The notes under the pieces: generated by a model
Told to the model about the DNA's origin: nothing
Databases searched by the model: none
The model's input: only the letters and a program-made list of their open reading frames with translations
In this document: one piece after another, positions 34,001-41,917 of the stretch
Numbering within the stretch: position 1 is the first letter of the stretch
How the letters are laid out: every line of letters begins with the position of its first letter
Program-made: the position numbers and the translations under genes
Source: Mesorhizobium plurifarium
Lineage (GTDB): Bacteria; Pseudomonadota; Alphaproteobacteria; Rhizobiales; Rhizobiaceae
Assembly: GCA_000824785.1 (NCBI GenBank)
Contig: CCNB01000014.1
Span: 45,922-106,850, forward strand
Length of the DNA: 60,929 nucleotides
Direction: 5' to 3'

Positions 34001-36745
34001 CGCGCCCGGCACGCGAGCCTGGCCCCCGAGCTTGCCTTCGATGCCGACTTCGCGCGCGACGTTTGTCACCTGGTCGGCAAAGGTGGCGAGCGTCTCGATC
34101 ATGCCGTTTATGGTATCGGCCAGCGAGGCGATCTCGCCCTTGGCATCGACGGTGAGCTTGCGGCGCAGATTTCCCTGCGCCACCGCGGTCACGACATCCG
34201 CGATACCGCGCACCTGGTTCGTCAGGTTGGTGGCCATCAGGTTGACGTTGTCCGTCAGATCCTTCCAGGTGCCGGCGACACCCTCGACGCGGGCCTGCCC
34301 GCCGAGTTTGCCCTCGGTACCGACCTCGCGCGCCACGCGCGTCACCTCCCCGGCGAAGGAGTTCAGCTGATCGACCATGGTGTTGATCGTCGACTTCAGC
34401 TCCAGGATCTCGCCTTTGACATCCACGGTGATCTTTTTCGACAGATCGCCGCGTGCGACGGCGGTGGTCACTTCAGCGATGTTACGCACCTGGCCGGTGA
34501 GGTTTTCGGCCATGGAATTCACGTTGTCGGTGAGGTCCTTCCATGTGCCCGCAACACCTCGGACTTGGGCCTGGCCGCCCAATTTGCCCTCGGTGCCAAC
34601 CTCGCGTGCGACACGCGTCACCTCGCCGGCGAATGAGTTGAGCTGGTCGACCATGGTATTGATGGTGGATTTCAGCTCCAGGATCTCGCCTTTGACGTCG
34701 ACGGTGATCTTCTTGGAAAGGTCGCCAAGCGCAACGGCAGTCGTCACCTCGGCGATGTTGCGCACCTGGCCGGTCAAATTCGCGGCCATGGCATTCACAT
34801 TGTCGGTCAGATCCTTCCACGTGCCGGCCACGCCGCGAACCTGCGCTTGCCCGCCCAGCTTGCCGTCGGAGCCGACCTCGCGCGCAACACGCGTCACTTC
34901 CGAGGCAAACGAATTGAGCTGGTCGACCATCGTGTTGATGACGTCCTTGATCTGCAGGATCTCGCCCAAGGCATCGACCGTGATCTTCTGCGTCAAGTCG
35001 CCGGTGGCGATCGCGGTCGCGACCTTGGAGACATCACGCAGCTGCACGGTGAGATTGCCAGCCATTGCGTTCACATTGTCGGTCAAATCCTTCCAGGTGC
35101 CGCCAACGCCTTCCACATGAGCCTGCCCGCCAAGCTTGCCTTCCGAGCCGACTTCGCGCGCCACGCGCGTCACTTCCGAAGCGAAGGAGTTGAGCTGATC
35201 CACCATCGTGTTGACGGTGTCTTTCAGTTCCAGGATTTCGCCCTTGACGTCGACCGTGATCTTCTTCGACAGGTCGCCGCGCGCGACGGCGGTGGTCACT
35301 TCGGCGATATTGCGCACCTGGCCTGTAAGATTGGCAGCCATCAGGTTGACGCTGTCGGTCAGGTCCTTCCAGGTGCCGCCGACGCCCTTCACGTCGGCCT
35401 GGCCGCCAAGCTTGCCCTCGGTGCCGACTTCGCGGGCAACGCGCGTCACCTCCGACGCAAAGGAATTGAGCTGGTCCACCATGGTGTTGATGGTGTCCTT
35501 GAGCTCCAATATCTCACCCTGAACGGCCACGGTGATCTTCTTCGACAGATCGCCAGACGCGACCGCCGTCGTCACTTCGGCGATGTTGCGAACCTGTCCG
35601 GTCAGGTTCTCGGCCATCGAGTTCACATTATCCGTCAGATCCTTCCAGGTGCCCGCGACACCACGTACCTGGGCCTGGCCTCCCAGCTTGCCCTCGGAAC
35701 CGACCTCACGCGCCACGCGGGTCACCTCGGAGGCGAACGAGTTGAGCTGGTCCACCATCGTGTTGATGGTGTTCTTCAGCTCGAGAATTTCGCCCTTCAC
35801 ATCGACGGTGATCTTCTTCGAAAGGTCGCCTAGCGCGACGGCTGTCGTGACCTCGGCGATGTTGCGGACCTGACCGGTCAGGTTCTCGGCCATCGAATTG
35901 ACGTTATCGGTAAGGTCTTTCCAGGTGCCGCCGACGCCTTCGACGCGCGCCTGACCGCCGAGCTTGCCTTCGGTGCCGACCTCGCGCGCCACGCGCGTCA
36001 CTTCCGAGGCGAACGAATTGAGCTGGTCCACCATCGTGTTGATGGTGTTCTTGAGCTCCAGGATTTCGCCTTTCACGTCGACGGTGATTTTCTTCGACAG
36101 GTCGCCCGAGGCGACGGCCGTGGTGACTTCGGCGATATTGCGGACCTGTCCGGTGAGGTTGGTCGCCATGGCGTTGACGTTGTCGGTCAGGTCTTTCCAG
36201 GTGCCGGCCACGCCCTTCACCCGCGCCTGGCCACCGAGCTTGCCTTCGGTGCCCACCTCGCGGGCAACGCGCGTCACCTCCGAAGCGAAGGACCCCAACT
36301 GCCCGACCATGGTGTTGACGACCTTGCCGATGCGGAGAAACTCGCCTCGCAGAGGCCGGCCGTCGATCTCCACCATCATCGTTTGCGACAGGTCACCCTT
36401 GGCAACCGCACCAATGACGCGAGCCACCTCCGTGGTCGGCTGAACCATGTCCTCGATCAGATCGTTGACCGAGCGGACGCTTGTTTCCCAGCTGCCCGTG
36501 GCATTGCGCACGTGGCCGCGCTCACCGATCCGCCCGTCCTTGCCGACCACCCTGCTTAGCCGCTCGAACTCGCGCGTGACCTGATCGTTGATCTCCACGA
36601 TCTGGTTGAAGGTGTCTGCGATGTCGGAATCGAGGCCTTCATAGACATTGTCGATACGCACAGAGAAATCGCCCCGGCGGAAGGCCTTGAGCGCGTTCAA
36701 AATCTGGCGGCGGTCCAATTGCGGCTTGGATCTCAACGTACTCAC
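31049..36745 (-). CDS. Giant poly-HAMP hybrid histidine kinase with three receiver domains
   Basis: An 1898-residue cytoplasmic kinase with the layout of fungal group III (Nik1/Os-1) kinases. It has no membrane span. About eleven HAMP-type units occupy residues 17-985; units at 201-844 are seven near-identical 92-residue copies. Then a GAF domain (about 1000-1150), a long coiled coil (1155-1230), HisKA with His1238 in NMSHELRTPLNS, an ATPase domain (GGTGLGLSI near 1425), receiver 1 (Asp1552), a degenerate receiver (1623-1735, VLGFG where the Asp should be) and receiver 3 (Asp1814). GTG start with GAGGGG upstream. Osmotic or other cytoplasmic stress sensing is inferred from the fungal parallel. 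Confidence 0.93.
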   Translation of the reverse strand: MSTLRSKPQLDRRQILNALKAFRRGDFSVRIDNVYEGLDSDIADTFNQIVEINDQVTREFERLSRVVGKDGRIGERGHVRNATGSWETSVRSVNDLIEDMVQPTTEVARVIGAVAKGDLSQTMMVEIDGRPLRGEFLRIGKVVNTMVGQLGSFASEVTRVAREVGTEGKLGGQARVKGVAGTWKDLTDNVNAMATNLTGQVRNIAEVTTAVASGDLSKKITVDVKGEILELKNTINTMVDQLNSFASEVTRVAREVGTEGKLGGQARVEGVGGTWKDLTDNVNSMAENLTGQVRNIAEVTTAVALGDLSKKITVDVKGEILELKNTINTMVDQLNSFASEVTRVAREVGSEGKLGGQAQVRGVAGTWKDLTDNVNSMAENLTGQVRNIAEVTTAVASGDLSKKITVAVQGEILELKDTINTMVDQLNSFASEVTRVAREVGTEGKLGGQADVKGVGGTWKDLTDSVNLMAANLTGQVRNIAEVTTAVARGDLSKKITVDVKGEILELKDTVNTMVDQLNSFASEVTRVAREVGSEGKLGGQAHVEGVGGTWKDLTDNVNAMAGNLTVQLRDVSKVATAIATGDLTQKITVDALGEILQIKDVINTMVDQLNSFASEVTRVAREVGSDGKLGGQAQVRGVAGTWKDLTDNVNAMAANLTGQVRNIAEVTTAVALGDLSKKITVDVKGEILELKSTINTMVDQLNSFAGEVTRVAREVGTEGKLGGQAQVRGVAGTWKDLTDNVNSMAENLTGQVRNIAEVTTAVARGDLSKKITVDVKGEILELKSTINTMVDQLNSFAGEVTRVAREVGTEGKLGGQARVEGVAGTWKDLTDNVNLMATNLTNQVRGIADVVTAVAQGNLRRKLTVDAKGEIASLADTINGMIETLATFADQVTNVAREVGIEGKLGGQARVPGAAGLWRDLTDNVNQLAANLTTQVRAIAEVSTAVTKGDLTRSISVQASGEVAALKDNINEMIRNLKDQTLKNAEQDWLKTNLARFSRMLQGERDLATVSRLIMSELAPLVNAQYGVFYVTNREEDESYLELAASYGAESKSAMKQRLDWREGLIGQSAADKRAIVLDNVPPDFLRITSGLGNATPANVIILPALFEEEVKAVIELASFSEFRDTHQSFLNQLMESVGIVLNTIAATMRTEGLLKQSQLLTSELQARQTELTKKQEELHATNEELQEKAQLLENEKKQVENKNLEIEMARRALEEKAEQLALTSKYKSEFLANMSHELRTPLNSLLILSNLLASNQQGNLNDKQVEFARTINSAGTDLLSLINDILDLSKIESGTVSVEINDMPLAHLRQHMERTFRQLAADKGLGFTIELDPGLPETVRTDEKRLQQIVLNLLSNAFKFTSTGNVSLTFRPEKTGRRNGAQAPKALAIAVTDTGIGIPDDKQKLIFEAFQQADGTTSRKYGGTGLGLSISREIARLLGGELRVESTPGKGSTFTLVIPMEGPRAVPQPVIVEQEVVAPAAGVSVPELIDDRDALSPEDRVVLIVEDDPTFAGLLLGMARSAGLKGVLSTAGSGTVALARKLVPDAITLDLGLSDIDGWVLFDLLRHDPKTAGIPIHVISGAEDTAGLLRNGAASVSTKPVSSDDLMKVFEDIQSSQLRVQRNVLIVDADPERRLALVEGIRDGVTSVTPIGRIAANGRGIDFDIYDAIVLGFGRSGKDNAKMIEEIAASLESLSSKLVFFAPYPEALEQLIGLKPELADVARAENFGQLALLMSATLPRDSHTNGAATSQRSDKTDLAGAKVLIVDDDIRNIYSLTSVLETYGIQVLHAERGRDGIALLEQNPDMDVALIDIMMPEMDGYETMRQIRGMPSIAHVPLISVTAKAMKGDRQKCLDAGASDYIAKPVDLDLLLALLRVWIGRSRQHAQPAEKLVAAM
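34214..36145 (-). repeat. Seven tandem 276-bp repeats encoding HAMP units
   Basis: Seven consecutive 276-bp units, each encoding 92 residues beginning VRNIAEVTTAVA (one copy diverged to LRDVSKVATAIA) and containing EVTRVAREVG and GTWKDLTDNVN. Protein copies are nearly identical while many third codon positions differ. More diverged units lie on either side (up to about 36436 and down to about 33790). Confidence 0.92.
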
Positions 36746-37038
36746 AGCGCCCCCTCACAGCCCCGGCTGATAGCGATAAAGACTGTCGTGAATTAAAAAT
36801 GTCCCCTTGCGGGCACACTCCCGCGAGAGGCACAACGCGCGAGCCGTACTTCGGTTCCATTTAGACGGGCGGTAACCTGTCCATGAGCGCCGCATGGCGC
36901 ATGATCCGACGCCGGCTCGTCAAATCGACATAAGGCCGCAGCGTTCTGTGGTCTTGACGAAGCAGGTCCGCCTGTTTGAGACATGAGGAGCATGGGGAAC
37001 ATTTGCTCCCGAGGAGATGGGCAGGCGGTGGGCAGGCT

Positions 37039-38097
37039 TTGAAGCGCGTTTTTCGATTGCTTGCCGCTGCAGTCCTGGTGTCCGGCGTGGCAGGATGCAC
37101 CAGCATTTCCTATTATGCGCAGTCGTTGGAGGGCCATGTCGAGATCATGGCCGCGCGGAAGAATGTTGCGACGCTGATCCATAATCCGTCGACGCCGGAA
37201 CCATTGCGCGCCAAGTTAACCTCGGCCAGCGCCATACGCCGCTTTGCCACGGAAGAACTGGCGCTGCCCGACAACAGCAGCTATCGCAGCTATGTCGATA
37301 TCGGCCGCAATGATGTGACCCTGGCGGTCTTCGCCGCGCCGCAATTCTCTCTCGCGCCGGTAACATGGTGCTTTCCGGTCTTCGGCTGCGTTCCCTACAA
37401 AGGCTATTTCTCGCGCAAGGACGCGCTCGAAAATGCCGCTCAACTGCAACGACAGGGGCTGGACGTCTATGTGACGGGCATTACGGCGTATTCCACGCTC
37501 GGCTGGTTCAGCGACCCGTTGCTCAGCACCATGCTGCGCCAGAACGACACCTACCTCGCAAGCCTCATCTTCCATGAGCTGGCGCATCAGAAGATCTATG
37601 TGAACGGCGACTCCGCGTTCAACGAGGCTTTCGCGGTTTCCGTCGAAACCACCGGTACAAGGAAATGGCTGCGCGCCACCGGCAATCGCGCCGGATTGCG
37701 CAGCTACGAAATCGACCGCAAGCGAAAGGCCGATTTTCTCGGACTGATCGCGAAGACCCGGGACGAGCTGAGCCAGGTCTATGGAAGCCCGCGCGGTCCG
37801 GAGCAGATGGCGGCCGCCAAGGCAGCCACGATCGACAGGCTGCGCGTGCGCTACCGGCAGATGCGTGACAAGCGCTGGGGTGGATACCGTGGATACGACG
37901 CCTGGTTCGACAGCCCGATCAACAACGCAAAGCTTGCCGCGACTGCTGTCTACGGCGAAGAGGTTCCCGCGTTCCTTCGCTTGTTCGACTTATGCGCGCG
38001 CGACTATCCGAGGTTCTACGCATCCGTTCGACGGATCGGAAATCTGCCCGCCACCTCCCGGGCCGAAGCGCTCAAGACCGTGGCTGCGTGTAATTGA
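37039..38097 (+). CDS. Predicted lipoprotein aminopeptidase (COG4324-like)
   Basis: A 352-residue lipoprotein. The TTG at 37039 opens a signal peptide ending in a lipobox at VAGC (lipidated Cys20). HELAH (residues 179-183) supplies the HExxH zinc site, and NEAFAVSVET downstream gives the Glu ligand of gluzincin-type peptidases. This matches the poorly studied predicted aminopeptidase family of Proteobacteria. Likely anchored in the outer membrane facing the periplasm. The frame is open from 36976 but the segment before 37039 is not signal-like. It is followed after 31 bp by a methyltransferase gene. Confidence 0.85.
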   Translation: MKRVFRLLAAAVLVSGVAGCTSISYYAQSLEGHVEIMAARKNVATLIHNPSTPEPLRAKLTSASAIRRFATEELALPDNSSYRSYVDIGRNDVTLAVFAAPQFSLAPVTWCFPVFGCVPYKGYFSRKDALENAAQLQRQGLDVYVTGITAYSTLGWFSDPLLSTMLRQNDTYLASLIFHELAHQKIYVNGDSAFNEAFAVSVETTGTRKWLRATGNRAGLRSYEIDRKRKADFLGLIAKTRDELSQVYGSPRGPEQMAAAKAATIDRLRVRYRQMRDKRWGGYRGYDAWFDSPINNAKLAATAVYGEEVPAFLRLFDLCARDYPRFYASVRRIGNLPATSRAEALKTVAACN

Positions 38098-38128
38098 CCT
38101 TGTAAGGAATTCCGGGGGCCGTGGGCAA

Positions 38129-38776
38129 ATGTTGGACAATTATGAGGTGGACAGGTTCGGTGTGATCCACCAGATCGACTTCACGCCGATCAAATACGAC
38201 AAGAAATATATTTCCTACTATGAGGACCTGAGCGACCGGACCATCAAGCTCGGCTATCAGCGGCTTGGCTGGGTGCTCGGCATCACCGGTGAGATTCCTC
38301 GCTCGGTGCTGGAAATCGGATATGGTACCGGGACGTTCATCGAAGCCGCCAAGATAACCGGTGTCGCCGATTGCGCCGGCTGCGATATCGCCGAGTTCCC
38401 GCTGCCCAAGGGCGTCCGCTTCGTCGATTGGAATCAGGCGCTCGCCGGCACGTGGGATCTCGTCGCCATGTTCGACGTGCTCGAGCACATTCCGGACCTG
38501 AGCTTCCTCTCGCGCCTTCAGGCTCGCCACCTGGCCGTCGCCGTCCCTTATTGCCGCTGGCGCGAGCTCGGCGCCGACGGCGACGCGTGGTTCGCCAAGT
38601 GGCGTATGCGCCTGCCCAACGAGCACCTGCACCATTTCGACCGCGACTCGCTGGTGGCGCTCCTCGCAGCCAGCGGCTTCGAATGCGTGACGCTGAACTG
38701 CTTCGAGGACGGGATCAGGCTGCGGCCCGGAGAAGAGGGTCCGAACATTCTGTCGGGCTTCTTCAGGAAGCTTTAG
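38129..38776 (+). CDS. SAM-dependent class I methyltransferase
   Basis: A 215-residue cytoplasmic protein with motif I SVLEIGYGTGTF (59-70), acidic motif II in GCDIAEF, and DLVAMFDVLEHIPD as motif IV, typical of Methyltransf_23 enzymes. The C-terminal NEHLHHFDRDSLVALLAASGFE recalls methyltransferases of cell-surface glycan clusters. The ATG at 38129 has GGGGG upstream. It lies 31 bp after the lipoprotein gene and is convergent with the MFS gene. The methyl acceptor is unknown. Confidence 0.85.
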   Translation: MLDNYEVDRFGVIHQIDFTPIKYDKKYISYYEDLSDRTIKLGYQRLGWVLGITGEIPRSVLEIGYGTGTFIEAAKITGVADCAGCDIAEFPLPKGVRFVDWNQALAGTWDLVAMFDVLEHIPDLSFLSRLQARHLAVAVPYCRWRELGADGDAWFAKWRMRLPNEHLHHFDRDSLVALLAASGFECVTLNCFEDGIRLRPGEEGPNILSGFFRKL

Positions 38777-38801
38777 GCGGGTTGCGGCTGGTGAGCCTAC
38801 A

Positions 38802-40031
38802 TCACGCCGCGACCGGTTCAGGTGTCCGCAACTTCATTGCCGGCCCATAACTGCGCGGCGCAAGGCGGAACGTCAGCACGGTGACGATCGATATGCAGCC
38901 GAGATGCAGCAGCCAGCCGGCGCGAAAACCGCCGGTCATGTCGTGCAGCACCGCGACGATCCAGGGCGGTATCGCGGCGACGAGGAAGCCGCCGCCTTGC
39001 ATCATGGCCGACAGCGCGCCGGCTTCCGCCGGGTCCGGCAGATGTTCGAGCGCGACGATCATGGTGAGCGAGAAGGAGCCGCCGAGCCCCGCTCCCAGCA
39101 GCAGCGCGAGGATGAAGGGCGCGGTCCCAGGCTGCAGGATCAACCCTGCAAAACCAGCGCCCTGCATGGCCAAAGTCAGCCAGAGCCACGGCCGGCGGTC
39201 GGCACTCTTGCCGGCAAGAGCCGGCAGCAGCAGGGCCGAGAGCGCCTGCCCTACGGCCATGACCGCCAGCAGGCCGCCGCTTGAGCCGCTCGTCCAGCCC
39301 TGCTCCTGATAGTAAGGCGCAAGCCATGCCACCGCGGTCGAATAGCCGCCATTGACAAGGCCGAAACAGGCCATCAGCAGCCAGGTGCGCGGCCGCTTGA
39401 GGAGGTCCGCCGCCGCGTTCATGCCTTGCGGGCGGACGGCGTCGCGCGGCAAGCAGGCCAAGGCGAGCACCGCTGCGATCAATGCCGGCAACCCCATCCA
39501 GGCGAGCCCGAAATGCCAGTCGCCCGAGGCCGTGGCGATCAGCGGCGCGAGCTGCGCGCCAACCGCGCCGCCGCCCATCAGCATCGATGAATAAAGCCCC
39601 ATCACGAGGCTGACATGGCGGGGGAACTGCCGCTTGACGATGCCGGGGAACACAGCCTGAACGACGGCCGCCCCAAGGCCGAGCAAGGCGGCCGTGCCCA
39701 CCATCTCCACGCCCGTCGACACGAAGAGGCGCAGGAACGATGCGAGAGCGAGAATGGCGAGCGCCGCGATGACCGCCCGACTGGCGCCGATGCGTGCCTG
39801 GAAGGACGGTCCGGCAAAGGCGAGGATCCCCATCAGCAGTATCGGCACCAGCGTCAGCAGCGCGACGCCCTGGGTGCCGAGACCGGTCTCGGCACGCACG
39901 CCCGCCGCCAGCGGACCGATGCCGGTGATGAACGGCCTGAGGTTGAGCCCGACCAGGGCGACCATAGCAAGCATGAGAACGCGGCCAGAAGTCGCCTCGA
40001 TGCCCTTTTGTCCGTTCATGGCACCGCCCAT
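38802..40031 (-). CDS. CynX/NimT-family MFS transporter
   Basis: A 409-residue major facilitator with about twelve membrane segments. GLNLRPFITGIGPLA in the first helix is the hallmark of the CynX/NimT (cyanate or 2-nitroimidazole transporter) family. GGYSTAVAWLAPYYQEQGW is a second signature. Chosen start ATG at 40031; Met5 at 40019 is an alternative. Five bases separate it from the upstream ankyrin gene, so they are cotranscribed. Divergent from the LysR gene at 40839, which may regulate it. Real substrate unknown. Confidence 0.9.
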   Translation of the reverse strand: MGGAMNGQKGIEATSGRVLMLAMVALVGLNLRPFITGIGPLAAGVRAETGLGTQGVALLTLVPILLMGILAFAGPSFQARIGASRAVIAALAILALASFLRLFVSTGVEMVGTAALLGLGAAVVQAVFPGIVKRQFPRHVSLVMGLYSSMLMGGGAVGAQLAPLIATASGDWHFGLAWMGLPALIAAVLALACLPRDAVRPQGMNAAADLLKRPRTWLLMACFGLVNGGYSTAVAWLAPYYQEQGWTSGSSGGLLAVMAVGQALSALLLPALAGKSADRRPWLWLTLAMQGAGFAGLILQPGTAPFILALLLGAGLGGSFSLTMIVALEHLPDPAEAGALSAMMQGGGFLVAAIPPWIVAVLHDMTGGFRAGWLLHLGCISIVTVLTFRLAPRSYGPAMKLRTPEPVAA

Positions 40032-40036
40032 TCTTC

Positions 40037-40702
40037 TCAGCTTGCGCCAGCGGCCGTGAGGAGCTTCTCGATCTCCTTGAAGCCGCGGTCCCGCGCATGC
40101 CGCAGCGGCGTCACGCCATCGCCGTCGGCGAGATCGACGTCGGCTCCGGCCTTGATCAGCAATTCGACGATCTGCCGGTGGCGCTCGCCGCCGTCGCCGA
40201 GAATGATGGCTTCCAGCAGCGCGGTCCAACCGAGCTTGTTGACATGGTCGACGTCGACGCCCGCCTCTATGAGCGTGCGCACGGTCCCGACATGGCCGCG
40301 CTCCGACGCCGGGATGAGCGCGGTGCCGCCATAGCGATTGACGCTCTTGAGGTCGGCGCCGTGCGCAAGCGCCAGCTTGAGGATTTCGAGATGCCCGCGC
40401 GCGCCGGCGTAGAGGTAAGGACTGTCCTCGATATTGTCCTTGGCGTTGACGTTCGCTCCGGCAGAGATCAGCGCCTTGGCGGCCGCTATCTTGTTCTCGT
40501 GCGTGGCGACAAGGAGCGGCGTGGCGCCGGTGCCGTCGCGCGCATCGATCGCGGCGCCCTGCGACAAAAGCCTGCCGATGGCGTCCACATCGTCGGCGGC
40601 GGCCGCTGCATGCAAAGGGGTGGTGCGCATGGTTTCTCCTGAGGCGATCGCCGAAACGGAAGCGAGCGCCAGCAAGGCAAAAGCAAAAAAGAGACGACGC
40701 AT
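40037..40702 (-). CDS. Exported ankyrin-repeat protein
   Basis: A 221-residue protein with a signal peptide (MRRLFFAFALLALASVSAIASG) and five to six ankyrin repeats (TPLHAAAAADDVDAIGRLL; TPLLVATHENKIAAAKALI; YLYAGARGHLEILKLAL; ALIPASERGHVGTVRTLI; ALLEAI...; TPLRHARDRGFKEIEKLL). Ankyrin repeats mediate protein-protein contacts; periplasmic members can accompany catalases or other enzymes. AGGAG precedes the ATG at 40702. It is upstream of, and nearly contiguous with, the CynX-type transporter gene and divergent from a LysR gene. Confidence 0.9.
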   Translation of the reverse strand: MRRLFFAFALLALASVSAIASGETMRTTPLHAAAAADDVDAIGRLLSQGAAIDARDGTGATPLLVATHENKIAAAKALISAGANVNAKDNIEDSPYLYAGARGHLEILKLALAHGADLKSVNRYGGTALIPASERGHVGTVRTLIEAGVDVDHVNKLGWTALLEAIILGDGGERHRQIVELLIKAGADVDLADGDGVTPLRHARDRGFKEIEKLLTAAGAS

Positions 40703-40838
40703 TCCTGGCTCCTGCGGTAGCGGCCACGCATGGCCTTGTCCGCGCTTCCAGATAGGGCCGCGCATCTACATTTAGAAATTAAATATATGCATCCACCGCA
40801 TTATGATTTTAAATGACCGATACCGATGCACCGACGAA

Positions 40839-41690
40839 ATGGAAAAGATGCTCGATCCGCGCCTTCTGCGTTCCTTCATCGCGATTGCCGACGCCGGCAG
40901 CTTCACGCAGGCCGCGGAGCGGCTCAACATGACGCAATCGACGATCAGCCAGCAGCTTGCCCGGCTGGAGGACGCGGTCGGCCAAAGCCTGGTCGATCGC
41001 GACACGAGGCCGATCCAGCCGACGGCCGCGGGCGAACGCCTGCTCGGCTATGCGCGGCGCATCCTCGCCTTGCAGCACGAAGCGGAAACGGCGCTTGGCG
41101 ATCCGGCCGGCACCGCGCCGGTGCGGATCGGCGTTCCCGAGGATATCGTCAATTCGCAGATGGCGGACGTGTTCGGCGGCTTCGCCAAGAACAACCGCGC
41201 GGTGCGGCTGGACGTCACCGCCGGCCTGAGCCGGGACCTTGCCCGGCGTTACCGCGCCGGCGAGTTCGACATCGTGGTGGTCAAGGAAGCGGTGGCCGAG
41301 CCCGACTGCCGGGCGAGCTTTCCCGAACCCCTGGCGTGGTTCGAAAGCGCTGACCGTCAATCCGATTGGGCCGATCCGGTGCCGCTCGTCGCCTTTCCGC
41401 TCGGCGGCCTCTATCGCGAGGCCATGTTCGAGCGGATCGAACGCGAACAACGGCGCTGGTACATCGCCTTCTCCGGCAGCAGCCTGCGCAACGTGCTGAT
41501 CGGCGTGGAGGCCGGGCTCGGCCTGTCGTTGCTGCCCAAAAGCGCGGTGGCCGGGCGTCATGTCCGGTCCTATGCGGCGTTCGGCGCCGAACCCTCGATG
41601 GCGGTCTCGATCTATGCCTGGGAAAAAACGGGACCGATCGCGGAACTGGCCGATCGGATGACCGCGGTTCTTGCCGCCAGACAGTCGTAA
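40839..41690 (+). CDS. LysR-family transcriptional regulator
   Basis: A 283-residue LysR protein. The winged helix lies at about residues 4-62 (MLDPRLLRSFIAIADAGSF, AAERLNMTQSTISQQLARLE) and is followed by the effector domain. Starts at 40839 or 40848 fit the family; the first ATG of the frame at 40803 gives an atypical extension. It is divergent from the ankyrin/MFS operon (136-bp gap) and 227 bp upstream of the tauA gene on the same strand, so it could control either. The substrate-binding part does not resemble CysB or Cbl closely by eye. Confidence 0.9.
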   Translation: MEKMLDPRLLRSFIAIADAGSFTQAAERLNMTQSTISQQLARLEDAVGQSLVDRDTRPIQPTAAGERLLGYARRILALQHEAETALGDPAGTAPVRIGVPEDIVNSQMADVFGGFAKNNRAVRLDVTAGLSRDLARRYRAGEFDIVVVKEAVAEPDCRASFPEPLAWFESADRQSDWADPVPLVAFPLGGLYREAMFERIEREQRRWYIAFSGSSLRNVLIGVEAGLGLSLLPKSAVAGRHVRSYAAFGAEPSMAVSIYAWEKTGPIAELADRMTAVLAARQS

Positions 41691-41829
41691 CGCCACGCTT
41701 CGGCCTCGCAGCCGGCGGGCCTCTGCGAGGCACGACCTGTGCCTGCGTAGAATGACCCTGCGGGATCACCTCGCATTTCAGCTCAATTCTTTTTCATCGC
41801 GGATCGCCCTTTCGGAATATCATTTCTGT

Positions 41830-41847
41830 CTAATTCTATCGGGTTAG
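41830..41847. promoter_or_regulatory. Possible LysR-type binding site upstream of tauA
   Basis: CTAATTCTATCGGGTTAG has 4-bp inverted ends (CTAA/TTAG) separated by ten A/T-rich bases, near the size of a T-N11-A LysR box. It lies 70 bases before the tauA start. Weak evidence. Confidence 0.3.
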
Positions 41848-41917
41848 TCGACTTTAATTCGCGGCCCACTGGTGGCTGCAATCGAGGCAGTGCCCTCCGT
41901 TCAAAGGATTAAAGCCC

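Noticed and set aside
34214..36145. Regular repeats considered as a CRISPR-like or satellite array
   Set aside because: The 276-bp units are in-frame HAMP coding repeats with no spacers.
38802..40727. Single 641-codon frame suggesting an N-terminally extended MFS protein
   Set aside because: The part beyond 40031 lies across the ankyrin gene in another frame and is Arg-rich noise; the MFS family start is at 40031 or 40019.
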